DNA from: Sinohyriopsis cumingii
Taxonomy: Eukaryota > Mollusca > Bivalvia > Unionida > Unionidae
DNA length: 64,000 nucleotides
Assembly (NCBI GenBank): GCA_028554795.2
Contig: CM068824.1
Span: 158,918,289-158,982,288 of the forward strand
Direction of reading: 5' to 3'
Shown piece after piece: positions 1 through 10,639 of this stretch. Numbering within the stretch: the stretch's first letter is position 1; each line of letters opens with the position of its first letter. The translations under genes and the position numbers were made by a program. The notes beneath the pieces are model-generated. The model was not told where the DNA came from. It saw only the letters and a list, made by a program, of their open reading frames with translations, and made no database searches.

Positions 1-2108
1 CACGCCGTTCTACCCCATTTACCTGAGGCTCACTATTACGACCCCGACAACATGCGTACCGAACAACGAGAAGATTTCTACGCTTGGTACCAGGCTCACG
101 CCTCGGATCCTTTCGACTTTCAGGAAGAAATGCTAAAGTATTGTCGTTCCGACGTGGACATTTTACGGCGTTGCTGTGGAAAATTTCGAGAACTGTTCAT
201 GGAACACGGAGGGGTCGATCCTTTGAAAGAAGCTTGCACCATTGCCAAAGCGTGTTCCTTAGTGTATCGACAACGATTCATGCCTGAAAATACCGTGGCT
301 GTCATCATCCCTCAAACGACCAACTTTGTCAAACGTCAATACTCGGTCAAAGCCCTACGTTGGTTACATTACTTGTGCGACAAGGAAGACAAATGGATTC
401 AGCATGCCCGCAACGGAGGGGGTGAAAAGACCATCGGAACGTATTCGGTAGATGGCTGGGACTTAGAAAACCCCAAGATCGTGTACGAGTTTAACGGTTG
501 CTTATTTCACGGATGTCCCGTCTGTTACCCTGATCGTAGCACTAAAAATCAGTTTTTACAACGAACCATGGAAGACTTGTACCAGAACACATGTCAGCGA
601 CGACTAAAGTTAGAACAGCAAGGATACCAAGTGGTGGAAATGTGGGAACACGAGTACGATCACCGTTTGAAAATCGATCCCGAATTTAAACGCATCGTAG
701 AAAGTTACCAGTGGGTGGACCCCCTGAACCCAAGGAGTACCAAGCCGACGAAGAGAAAGGAGAAGAAATCAAATACTTGGACGTGTGTTCACTGTATCCT
801 TACGTGTGCAAATATTGTCACTTTCCTGCAGGGCACCCGCAATTGCTGACGGAACACATCGACCTGAAAAACATTCGACAATATGAAGGTCTGATCAAGT
901 GCAAAGTCTTGCCTCCCACGGACTTGTACCATCCCGTGCTATCTCGCCATTGTCAAGGCAAACTGATGTTTCCTTTGTGCCGTACTTGTGCCGAAACGTG
1001 CAACCAAGATCAGCCTTGTCAGCACACCCAGGAAGAACGTGCCTTGACGGGGACGTGGGTTAACGTGGAATTGTTCAAAGCTCTGGACATGGGATACCAA
1101 CTGTTAGTAGTGTACGAAATTCGCCACTTTCCCAAGACACAACAATACCACAAGGGTGACCCCAGTCAGAAAGGCATTTTCGCAGACTACGTGGATGCCT
1201 TTTTGAAACTGAAACAAGAAGCCAGCGGCTATCCTTCCTGGTGTCGCACTCCCGAAGACGAAAAGACATTCAAAGAGAAATATTATGAACAAGAAGGTAT
1301 TCCTTTAGACCACATCGAGAAAACCGAAGGCAGGCGATCGTTTGCCAAAGTGATGTTAAATTGCTTGTGGGGTAAAATGGCACAACGACCGTGTTTACCC
1401 AAGACGGAATATTTGACAGAACCTTCCAGCTACTTCCAGATGATTCACGACAAAACCAAATACATGAAACACGTGGACGTCGTTCGTGAGGATTTGATCT
1501 TAGTCAATTACGAAGAAGATCTGGACTTTGTAGAAACCGACGAATTTGGAAATGTCATCATTGCGGCTTATGTGACAGCCCATGCTCGCTTAAAAGTGTA
1601 CGAAGCTATAGAACTGTTAGGGGATCGTGTCCTGTACTTTGACACGGACAGTTGCATCTACATCGATCGACCGGGTCAGCAACACCCTAACATCGAAGAA
1701 GACCGTTTAGGAGCCTGGACAGACGAACACCCCGACGACAAGATTCTAAGTTTCGCGAGTGGCGGTCCTAAAAATTACGGCTACCAATACCGGGACAAAC
1801 AAGGAGAAGTGCACACGGAGTGCAAAGTGAAAGGACTGACTCTGAATTATCGTACCAGTCAAGTGGTCAACTTTGGAGTATTGAAAGAAGCCTTGCAATC
1901 GGGAGAGGATGGAAACTTTAAAGTGACCACTCACCAACCGAACAAGACTGTACGTTTACCCACTCACCACATCGTCAGTCGACCCCTGGAAAAAATCTAT
2001 CAAATCGTGTACCAGAAGCGAGTGAGACTTCCCAATCACTTTACGTTGCCGTACGGTCACGTCGATATTGGTCAGCATATAAAAAGGGACAACGTCGAAG
2101 ACCAATAG
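1..2108 (+). pseudogene. Protein-primed family-B DNA polymerase (Polinton/adintovirus-type), 5'-truncated by window, frameshifted
   Basis: The reading frame is open from base 1, so the gene begins outside the window. Frame 1 (1-735) carries the end of the 3'-5' exonuclease domain, with an ExoIII-like YCRSDVD at about 148-168. A Cys/His-containing block (FNGCLFHGCPVCYP) follows. Frame 3 (738-2108) carries the polymerase core: motif A DVCSLYP (780-800), motif B KVMLNCLWGK (1347-1376) and motif C YFDTDS (1635-1652), then a C-terminal LPYGH tail and a TAG stop. The product would copy linear DNA of a large self-synthesising element. The two frames meet at about 735-738, where a conserved stretch between PLNPR and the motif A block is shortened. 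This looks like a deletion of a few tens of bases that also shifts frame, so the copy is probably inactive. No integrase, ATPase or capsid gene follows. The family call is strong; Polinton versus adintovirus is not decided. Confidence 0.88.
2078..2088 (+). promoter_or_regulatory. TATA box, first (upstream) copy, inside polymerase 3' end
   Basis: TATAAAAAGGG lies within the last codons of the polymerase reading frame. An ATG follows 63 bases later (2141) but opens only an 8-codon ORF (MNPFKQQV). The arrangement matches the second copy at 2343 in both motif and spacing. It reads as a promoter of a downstream element gene whose coding part has been lost here. Confidence 0.45.
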
Positions 2109-2280
2109 TTCATTGTCACGACCAAGACCAATTGACAAAAATGAATCCTTTCAAACAGCAAGTATAGAGCGTATAGTCAAGTCCAACGAGAAACTCGGGT
2201 GTGATTCTATGCCTCACGATCACATCACCAATGCAGTACCACATCTTAGTTGTTATGTACTAATGCCATGACAAACTACG

Positions 2281-2401
2281 TGCAACCAGTGAAACTTCCA
2301 GACCACAAAACTTTACCTTATGGACATGCTGATATCACCCAGTATAAAAAGGGACGACTTCCAAGAACGACACTTCATTGCGAGGACAAGCGACGAGAAA
2401 G
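2281..2401 (+). repeat. Duplicated polymerase C-terminal tail plus promoter (second copy)
   Basis: Read in frame, 2282-2350 gives VQPVKLPDHKTLPYGHADIT and a few more residues. This parallels the true polymerase end at about 2024-2085 (VRLPNHFTLPYGHVDIGQ). Each is followed by TATAAAAAGGGAC and a matching CATTG(T/C)...GACAAG stretch, offset by about 265 bases. A diverged tandem duplication, or the joint of two element copies, explains this. The segment between (2110-2280) has no other recognisable content. Confidence 0.65.
2343..2353 (+). promoter_or_regulatory. TATA box for the 172-codon ORF
   Basis: TATAAAAAGGG lies 59 bases before the ATG at 2402, a distance that fits a start of transcription near 2373 and a short 5' leader. 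The same motif with nearly the same spacing occurs at 2078, which argues that it is a conserved element promoter and not chance AT-richness. Confidence 0.5.
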
Positions 2402-2920
2402 ATGAATAACTCTACCCAGAAGAAAAAGGAGAAGGAACAAACATCATTGACCTCTTTCACCACCATACCGTCACAGCAAAGTGCGTTCAAGAAGGGAAAG
2501 GATTCAATAGACCTAAAGGAGTATTTTAGCATCCAAATGACCCAGATAGCGACCTCGAGAAAATTTAGAACGACAACTTACACCTACACGGTGAAATTTA
2601 AAGACTTCGCGTCTGACGTTCCAGCCGAGGAAGTATCAGGTTTCATTACGGATCTACTTGACTCACTGTTAGAAGAACCCAAATGTCATTGCCAAGTCAA
2701 ACATGAAGTGCGTTTGAGCCTATCTATGTATCAAGAGAGTTTGAACTCGCCTGTATGTCTCGGATTTAGCACACCTGCAGAAATAACTTCTTCCAAACTT
2801 TTGAGGGCTATTGAAGACGTGCGGTCGATGAGAGAAAAATTTGACATCACCGATGGAAAAGTGACTATTCATATGGCACATGTTGTACCTCCATGGGAAG
2901 AAGACGATGACTGCTCTTGA
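2402..2920 (+). CDS. Intact 172-aa ORF resembling the N-terminal module of Polinton-type DNA polymerase proteins
   Basis: The first ATG of the open frame is at 2402; upstream codons lack an ATG. The product starts with a Lys/Ser/Thr-rich, probably disordered tail (about residues 1-45). A folded-looking part follows, with the pattern VRLSLSMYQESLNSPVCLGF, then EITSSKLLRAIEDV and FDITDGKVTIHMAHVVPP, ending in an acidic tail and a TGA stop. I recall this pattern (charged strand, 'S-P-hydrophobic', helix with E-x-V, 'D-G-x-hydrophobic' strand, 'V-x-P') from N-terminal regions of PolB proteins annotated in invertebrate genomes. The match is from memory and only moderate. It sits just after a polymerase tail with its own TATA box. 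It could be a stand-alone accessory gene, or the 5' end of a second polymerase gene cut short. No stop or frameshift interrupts it. Confidence 0.55.
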   Translation: MNNSTQKKKEKEQTSLTSFTTIPSQQSAFKKGKDSIDLKEYFSIQMTQIATSRKFRTTTYTYTVKFKDFASDVPAEEVSGFITDLLDSLLEEPKCHCQVKHEVRLSLSMYQESLNSPVCLGFSTPAEITSSKLLRAIEDVRSMREKFDITDGKVTIHMAHVVPPWEEDDDCS

Positions 2921-3539
2921 TCTGCTTACCGATAAGTGTACCTAGCACGATGGACGTAACAGCAGATTTACGACTGACAGGGAATACGAGATGGGAAACA
3001 TCTATGCTGGGACACAAGTGGTAACTGACCAGATTTTAAACAACGTGTGTGACGGATAGAGAGACAAACACGAACTTTCTCTTATTTGATTGTTTGTTAC
3101 TTGTTTTGTTTTAGCTTTTTCTTATAAACGAACATTTAATGTAAATTCGTTGCATATGAAGTGATTTTAGAAAGGAGTGAACGTTAATTTTAAACATTAG
3201 TTTACTAGAGTCAATAACTAAACAACTCGTAAATATGTTTCTTTTATGTTCAAATGTTTATGTATTTAATGGATAGTGCTTAGACCAAAGCACAGGCCAG
3301 AGAGCCCATGTATATACTTGAATAAATGTTTTGAACCCATACAACAGACTTTTCTTTATCGAGTCTCTATTCTATCTGTGAGTCTTTCTTTAGAATATTT
3401 CTGTCCTCTTTTCTGTGTGTTTGAATATGTATTTGTTTCGTTCTGTATGTCTATGTTTGTCCCTATCAACCCTTTGTCCCTACAAATACATTTCACCCTA
3501 TAAAAGGTTTTGACCCTATAAACCTATATCGTTACCAAT
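2921..3539. other. No gene seen; AT-rich flank with an AATAAA signal
   Basis: No homology is recognisable. An AATAAA hexamer occurs near 3320 and could end a transcript of the upstream ORF. A 24-codon ORF at 2950-3024 has no support. Confidence 0.4.
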
Positions 3540-3715
3540 GTTTAATTCCCATTGATCCCCAGGTGACATTCCCATGTTCAATTTCCATGTTCAATTCCCC
3601 TTGACGCTCTACAGTCCCATCCATGTTAAAATGCCCCATGTTAAATTCCCATTGTCGCCAGAGTGCATGGACCGTTTTTGCATGGTAAAGTCCCCTTGTC
3701 GCTAAGGTGGCCCCA
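3540..3715. repeat. Degenerate minisatellite, roughly 30-bp unit
   Basis: Imperfect repeats of CCATGTTAAATTCCCATTG with variable tails (TCGCC/TCGCT, GATCCCC) occur about six times. The array ends about 25 bases before the LINE relic begins. Confidence 0.6.
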
Positions 3716-3741
3716 TATACTACTTAGACAACATTTTGTGG

Positions 3742-5252
3742 ATGGGCGGACAAATGGGGTTTTAAAATATCTCATGGAAAAACTGTGGCAATCATATTCA
3801 CCCCCAAACGAAATAACATCCTATTCTATCCAAACTTCTATATACAAAATCAATTAATCAAACATGTATCAGTAGTAAAATTCCTATGAATGTTCTTTGA
3901 CAACCACCTCACATGGAAACAGCACATTGAACAACTCACCCAGAATTGTAACAAAGATCTCAATTTACTCAGGAACATCACAGGGACTGACTGGGGATCC
4001 AACCAGGAAACTCTCCTCACGATATATAAAACCCTAATTAGATCAAAACTGGATTACGGTTGCCAAGCATATTACTCGGCTAAGCAACATGTACTACAAA
4101 AACGAGACACTATACAGAGAAAAACCTTACTATTATGCACAGGAACACTACCCTCAACATCATTAGAAGAACTACAAACACTAACAGCAGAACTACCCTT
4201 AAAATTACGTAGGCAAGAACTGCTCCTCCGATATTTCATTCGATTAGATACCCACCCAGACAACCATCCCACCAAAATAGCTATAAACGAGTGTAAAGTT
4301 GTCTTCAAACCCGAAATCATACCCACAACACCAAGTGGCAAAGTAATCCTTGAACTAAGAGAAAAGATACCTCTACCAAAAGAACAGGTAACAAACAATA
4401 CAGACCAGAACAAATCACCATGGTTACAAAAACCACCAAGGATTAACATTGAAGCTACCAAATTAGGCAATAAAGAAGGACAAGAAAACTTACTAAAACC
4501 TGCACTGGTAAACGAAATCAATAAAGAATACCCGGACGATGTTAAAATATATACCGATGGATCAAAAACAAACAACCCACCAAGAACAGCAGCAGCAATA
4601 GTCATCCCTGAATTCAAAATACAAACGGGATCCAGATTACCTGACTATTGCTCCATTTACACCACTGAATTCTGGGCTATACTTGAATCACTACAATGGA
4701 TCAAAGACAACCAAATACCTAAAGCAGTCATTATAAGCGATTCCCTAAGCGTTATCAAATCGATCCAAAATCTCAATACACACTCTAGAGAACACTTCCT
4801 CGACAGAGCATGCCAATTAATCGACGATATCACCACATCACATCAATTAGTCGAGCTCATGTGGAATACCGTCGCACATTGGAATCTCTGGCAACGAAAC
4901 AGCAGACAAAGTTGCACAAACCAAACTAGGAGATCAAAACCCTATCAAGCTTAACTATAGCTCTACAGAAGCACTAAGCTTCGTACAAACATATATAGAA
5001 CAAAAGTGGCAAGATTTTTGGAACTCCTCCACAAAAGGTAAAAAGCACCATGAAACCCCAAAAACCTTAGATAGGAACATACAGCTACCTAAGGGTACCT
5101 ATTTAGAACAGGATTTTGCACCATTCCCTTCCCCAGGAACAACTAGCAGGCTGTGGTGCAGTCAGAAAAAGTGGCACATGCACAATTGTGCGCAGGCCAC
5201 TATAATTAAACTCAACAACAACAAATTAAACTTTTTTTCTTGGTATAATTAA
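3742..5252 (+). pseudogene. Non-LTR retrotransposon relic: RT C-terminus plus RNase H (I-group-like LINE)
   Basis: In frame 2, the sequence from about 3742 reads GWADKWGFKIS...KTVAI, the conserved tail of LINE reverse transcriptases. KFL then meets TGA at 3887-3889, where family members carry glycine (one-base nonsense change). The frame continues from ATG 3890 with FFDNHLTWKQHIEQL and LIRSKLDYGCQAY (RT thumb). An RNase H domain follows: YTDGSKT near 4550 (first catalytic Asp), TTEFWAILESL near 4660 (Glu) and ISDSLS near 4735 (Asp). At about 4865 one extra A shifts the frame to 3, where PSHIGISGNETADKVA supplies the fourth acidic residue. That frame is open to TAA at 5250-5252, but resemblance fades after about 5060. 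The fingers and palm with YxDD, and the endonuclease, are absent. The element is dead, 5'-truncated and only lightly mutated. An RNase H-bearing I/Ingi/Nimb-like clade is likely but not decided. Confidence 0.85.
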
Positions 5253-6289
5253 GACATCTGTGTTAAAGTACACAATAGAATAGAGCCCATTTTTTGGTAT
5301 CGAATTCTGAGGCCACCTCCCACCCCCATTGTAATTCTCTCTATAAAAAGACTTTGCTTAACTGTATATTATTTAGACCCTGACACGGTGTAATTGAATT
5401 CATGTTGTTGGAAACCACATTCACATTTTTGAGGCTCAATGTAAATAACGTGGGATAGTTTAAAGCTATCTCGTTTGATTAATGGCATAATTAAAATTAA
5501 CTAGTACTGTTAAAACGCATTGTGGTCGCGTGGTTGGTGTCAGCCAGTTCGCGCTTTACCTTTGATTTCATTAACATTTAGCTTGATACTCAGAGACATT
5601 TGTTAGACGTATTTCTCGCAATAAAATGTAAACGGGCTAAGTGATGAATATGAGAATGAATCATAACAAACAACGTCCGAGTTTAACCCTTCTAGACTAT
5701 TCAAAGAGTTATTCTGCAATTCAAGTATATCCCATAGCCAAGCATGAACATTCGCAGGACGGGCTAAGGCAGAGAGGTGGGGTGGGAGTGTGGCAGTTAC
5801 CATCCATTCTATATATGTTGAAACGTGTCTCTCTCCTTGATCCTAATGACATTACTCTGGAGGCTCGTCGCTCTTATTTTGATCTTTTCCCTCCTATGCC
5901 CCCACCCCCACCCCCCGAAAGAAAAACAAACTTTCCACGGACGGATGCTCATGTGGCCAGGGAGATGGGTCAGGGTTTATTTTCCATAGAACAAAATTAA
6001 AAAATATATCCATCAATTACATTCTGTTATCTATAAGTTATATAAACATATACTTCAAGCTGTTGCGGTAGATGTGGCATATACACTTAAATAATCGTTT
6101 CGAATGTTACCTTGTTATGATTTCAAAATGTACGTTTTCTGCTAAATCTATTAACGAGTTTTGAAATTTGGTTAATAACCACAAAATAGAATAGTTTATC
6201 TATTAAAAAATACCGGAGGTTTTTAAGGTGTCCTACTATTCCGAACAATTAAAGCTTTATGTTTGAATAGTTTCAGTCGAGTATATTAT
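5253..6289. other. No gene or repeat recognised
   Basis: Mixed sequence with a C-rich run near 5900-5918. A 119-codon ORF (5641-6000) shows no motif and has a proline run encoded by the C-rich tract. I do not regard it as a gene. Confidence 0.5.
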
Positions 6290-7700
6290 TCGAAAGGCTG
6301 AGATATTTTTCACTTCAATCGGATTACCGTCAGACCTAAGGTACAAATGTAAAGATTCGCTAGCAGAATCATTCAATCAACTCCCGTTGAATTCTTTCGA
6401 AGTAGGCAAGGAAACATATTTTCTTTCACACTTGCACAAATTTATTCAGTTTTGACCTATGAAAAATCAACATTAACCCAAAATAAACTTGTTAGAATTT
6501 ACTTTTACAAAATATTTAATTTGAAAAATGGACATAACTTTATACATTTAATAGCAAAACACCATATAAGAATATTGCTTTCGTATTTTACCACTCCACA
6601 AAGAATATATTTCCATATCCTTCTTGTTCACGCTATTCCTAGTTCTTTTTTGTCCTTTCCCTCAAATTTATTTTCATTCCTGTCAGATTGTGTAGGTTCA
6701 AATTATGTTCCTTCCGTCAAAATTATTTTGCATTCCTGTCAGATTATGTAGGTTCAGTTTATGCGATGAAGTAACATAGGCTTGACTGGCCTCAAAGACA
6801 GCGTGTAAACACTCCCACGTGCGATTATCGAAGAACACAATGTAGGAGTTAAACTAAAACTTCCGCATAAATATGTGTGCTTGTAAAGAATTCACGTAAA
6901 ACCCGGTAAGAACCACCGACCCACGGGAAGCTACTGGCATGCTTTCTCACATACACACGTTGACTGAGCTAATTGTTCTTGTATGGTTGAATCAAAAGTA
7001 TTAGCGATAGATTTAACGCTTTATTAAGACTTTTTCCTATTTAAGTATTATTTTATACAAAGACCAAAAAATAATGTCATAAAATCTTTCTCTTAATACA
7101 TGACACTTTTCTTACGTCATGTACTATATCTTTCATATGTATAACAAATTGGAAATAATGGGCTTGTGTACTCTTTTTTAATACAAACCCGTCAAGTGCG
7201 TCCAAAGTAGCGTCACCAGAACGGATCTGTATTCATGAATGATGAAAACGCACGCTTGACTGTACTTTGTACATTTACATGCAATCTTATTATATCTAAG
7301 AATCTTCCAATAGTTTGTGAATATTTCTTTTATGCAAGGAAACAGTTTTATCCTATTATGCAGTCGTCATACTTTTCAAAGACCATACTATTTCGTACAT
7401 TTGTAGAACTGATTAAAAGAAGAATTGTGTATTTCCTGGCTTTCGTTAAGGATATTTTATAAAGAAGTGATGGCCCTTGTGGGCAAATTTTCAAAACCTT
7501 AAATATGGGTAGTTGTATATTTTCTGGTTAACAACTAAATTAAATTTAATTATTAGGCGGATGACAACTTTTGCTTATATTTTTGTCGTTAGAAGCTTTT
7601 GATTCATTTTTGCATTATTCATTTCCGTCGCATAATTATTTCTTTATTTCAATGTTTGACATTGGAGAATCGGGCAACATACTGTATGTATGTATGCATG

Positions 7701-7814
<114 letters not shown>

Positions 7815-8348
7815 GTTCTATCACAAGCAAAGAAGTTCTAAATGTTCTGAATTAATTCCAGTACTGATATTGAATATGCTGATGTACCAATAGTCTTGAA
7901 TATGCCAATATAATCAAGAATGTCTTTGAATAAATTCACAATAATCCCAAAATAGTGTTTTAGACCAAACTATCGATTAGCACTTTGTTATTCCAATGTA
8001 TAATTTAAGTAAATGATTTTCTCACATTATATCTGCACGCAACAGTAAATGATTCCACAGACTGAAGATAAGTTAGGAATGGACAATTTTGTTCATCAAA
8101 TCCTTCTATGTTAATTTCACTTGACACAAAAATTTCAAAAGTTGAGTAGACAACCCTCCATCACCACAATAGTCAGGTAGGTCATCGATCACGGACAAAA
8201 GCCAAAAAAGCAATATAAATTAAATATACATAACAATATATATCATATCCAAAACGCGCGATAGAGAAACAAATAGTGAAAATATTTCGATTGTGACATA
8301 TAATTTGATAGCATTAATTGTTAATGTAAAATATTATTTCATCAGGCA

Positions 8349-8472
8349 TATGTTAATAAGATTATATTAAACACTGCTATGGAAATAAGATTATATAAAC
8401 ACTGCTGTGTAAATAAGATTATATTAAACACTGCTATGTAAATAAGATTATATTAAACACTGTTATGTAATA
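8349..8472 (+). repeat. 28-bp tandem repeat, four copies
   Basis: The unit AATAAGATTATATTAAACAC plus TGCTATGT is repeated four times with single-base changes and one 2-base deletion. It lies inside paralogous segment A. Confidence 0.85.
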
Positions 8473-8835
8473 AATTGGTTAGATTTTATAGGGATACTGC
8501 TTTGAAAAACGAGGATACCAAAACACTTCGAAATCAGACGAAATATATCGAATTTAAAGAATTACTGAACAAATTGGTGTTTATAAGAAAACTCTATGAT
8601 GATTGGTATTATTTAACACCAGTTCGTCAAATTATAATATTTACTTATGTTTATCATCTCTCTCTCTCCACCTTTCTGTGCAGTAATTTTACAAAATAAA
8701 ACATTTTAATTTTGTTATTTTTCTTACTGAAAAATATATAATACGTCGGTTCATAAATAAGTAATAAATAGATAAATAATTTTTTAAATATGGCTCCAAA
8801 ATACGAAGCTTCAACAAATAATTAGTTTGTGTATT

Positions 8836-9010
8836 GTTACGACTCTGTGGTCTTAAACTAAGTAACAGAAAAGAGAATAAATTTCAAGATAAATTTTATT
8901 TTCTTTGAATGCAAAGTGAAAATTTAAAAAGAACTTACAGTATTGTGAATTAAATCCCAAATAGTGCTATAGGCTCTATTGCAAGTCCGCTTCAGATGTT
9001 AAGGCAAGAA
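8836..9010 (-). repeat. Dispersed repeat family, terminal fragment
   Basis: The reverse complement ends in GTTTAAGACCACAGAGTCGT, matching the 3' ends at about 18782, 23640 and 24495. It is preceded by the family's CTGTAAGTTC and TTTGCATTC blocks. It abuts the LINE relic. Confidence 0.6.
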
Positions 9011-9189
9011 TGAGTAATTTTTGAAGTAAACAACATTGATATAAAAAACTAAGGCACAATAATAGAGCCAGGATGTGGGTTTGACCTATAATCTTGGAAT
9101 CACTAAGGTTTTCAAAACTTGTTTTGCCAGTTGTTGTTAGGGTTCGTTTCGCCTAATTCCACACAAAACTCATGTATCATATGTGTTGT

Positions 9190-10350
9190 GTTTTCAACGT
9201 GTATGTGTAAAGTTTTATTTAAGTCGACTGAATCCCAATAGAGTAAATTCAGTAACCCAGGGAAGTTTTAGCCTATGATGAAAGGTTTCTGCACTGTGTT
9301 TCTTACTTTCTATCCTGATTGCTTTTATTTTGGTGATATTCGAGCTTCAGGACTGGGATCATGACATATAAATATAGGACATCATAGGAAGCTTAAGAGA
9401 TTGGAAAGTACCATAAAGAATCAAAGTAGTGTCATCTGCAATACTGTTTCCTTTAATTTAATCTTTAATATTATTATTTTTAAACGTATCAATAACATTT
9501 CTGCACATATTATAAAGGATATGAAGATAGTGGGTCACCCTGTCTACATACTATGAAAATATTGAATTTGTTTTAAAATAAAGCCATTCTGACAAACTCA
9601 CGAAGTAACAAGTTTTTATCCACCGTTGTCTCATCGGTCAAAACTTATAAAATGATAGGACATTATGATGGAATCAGAAGCTTTTACAAAATGAATGTAT
9701 AAATGAAACACCGGGCAGATGTAATTCTTCAGTGATATGCATTATATCATAAATAATCCTTGTATTTTGACCGATATATCGTCCTTTAATAAAACAATTT
9801 TGGCCATCAGATATTTTTTTTCATTTAGTACTAACTTCATTCTGTTGGAAATACATCCTGATGCTAATTTGTAGACGACATTTAGTAATCACATAAGGTG
9901 CCTGTTTTGTAGATACTGTTTTAGTTTGTCATCATTAGCTATACATGTTATAATTCTTTGCCGCAATACTGTTGAAAAAGATCCAGTGTTATATGCTTCG
10001 TTAATTGATCTGACTACAAATCCCCCAAATTTAATCCAGATGATTTTAATATGAAGAATATTTTATATGAATATTTTATTTGAAGAATATGAAATGGTTT
10101 TACAACGAATTTCCATCAAAAGAGTGTCTAGAAATAATTCGTCTTAAACAGTTAGTTCTATATCCGTGTTTTTGATATTTTCAATATTTCCATCATATTC
10201 TAATGAAGAAATTTGTAACTTTGTTCTTTGAATGCAGTTTTTAATTTCATTTACATATTTAGTGTCTTGAATAAGGCTGTTGTTTAGTTTTCATAAACCC
10301 TTAATAAAGTTATCCGAGCATAATATTATCATAGAGTGGTCAGATATATA
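9190..10350 (-). pseudogene. L1/Tx1-type LINE relic (end of endonuclease, reverse transcriptase)
   Basis: Reading the minus strand from about 10350 gives SDHSMI, the end of an AP-type endonuclease. LFLDTLLMEIRCKTISYSS (about 10140-10083) and then LLNVVYKLASGCISNRMKL (9895-9838) follow. Next come RYIGQNTRIIYDIMHITEEL (9785-9725), RQGDP (9545-9531) and the catalytic IADDTTLIL (about 9445-9420). A LNK-containing tail near 9220 closes the readable part. These are the ordered landmarks of an L1/Tx1-like ORF2. Several stops and frameshifts separate them, and the block between RYIG and RQGDP is badly eroded, so no long ORF survives. The missing ORF1 and 5' end suggest the usual 5' truncation. The LINE call is firm; the clade is from memory. 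Confidence 0.8.
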
Positions 10351-10639
10351 ACTGAAAAATTGTTATTAATTTCACCACAGTTAGTTTATTTAAAAGCAGG
10401 CTTTTTCTGAAAAAAATTAAGTTAATTTGTTTTCTGTCATTATTTTCAGCAGTTTAGCGGCCCTTCGATCTTTCTTAGTACGGAATTTAATACACCACTA
10501 CACAACGGCTGGGTTCGTAGCACATGAAACATTTTGTTGCCTGTGACCAAAGCATGTTTTGTTATTGGCTCGTATTTTCTACGTTATAGGGATACTTTAT
10601 GAAGCTTCTTAAATTGACAATATTATTAGCAATGGAGGA

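Noticed and set aside
5641..6000. 119-codon ORF as a gene
   Set aside because: No motif; its proline run comes from a C-rich tract and nothing conserved surrounds it.
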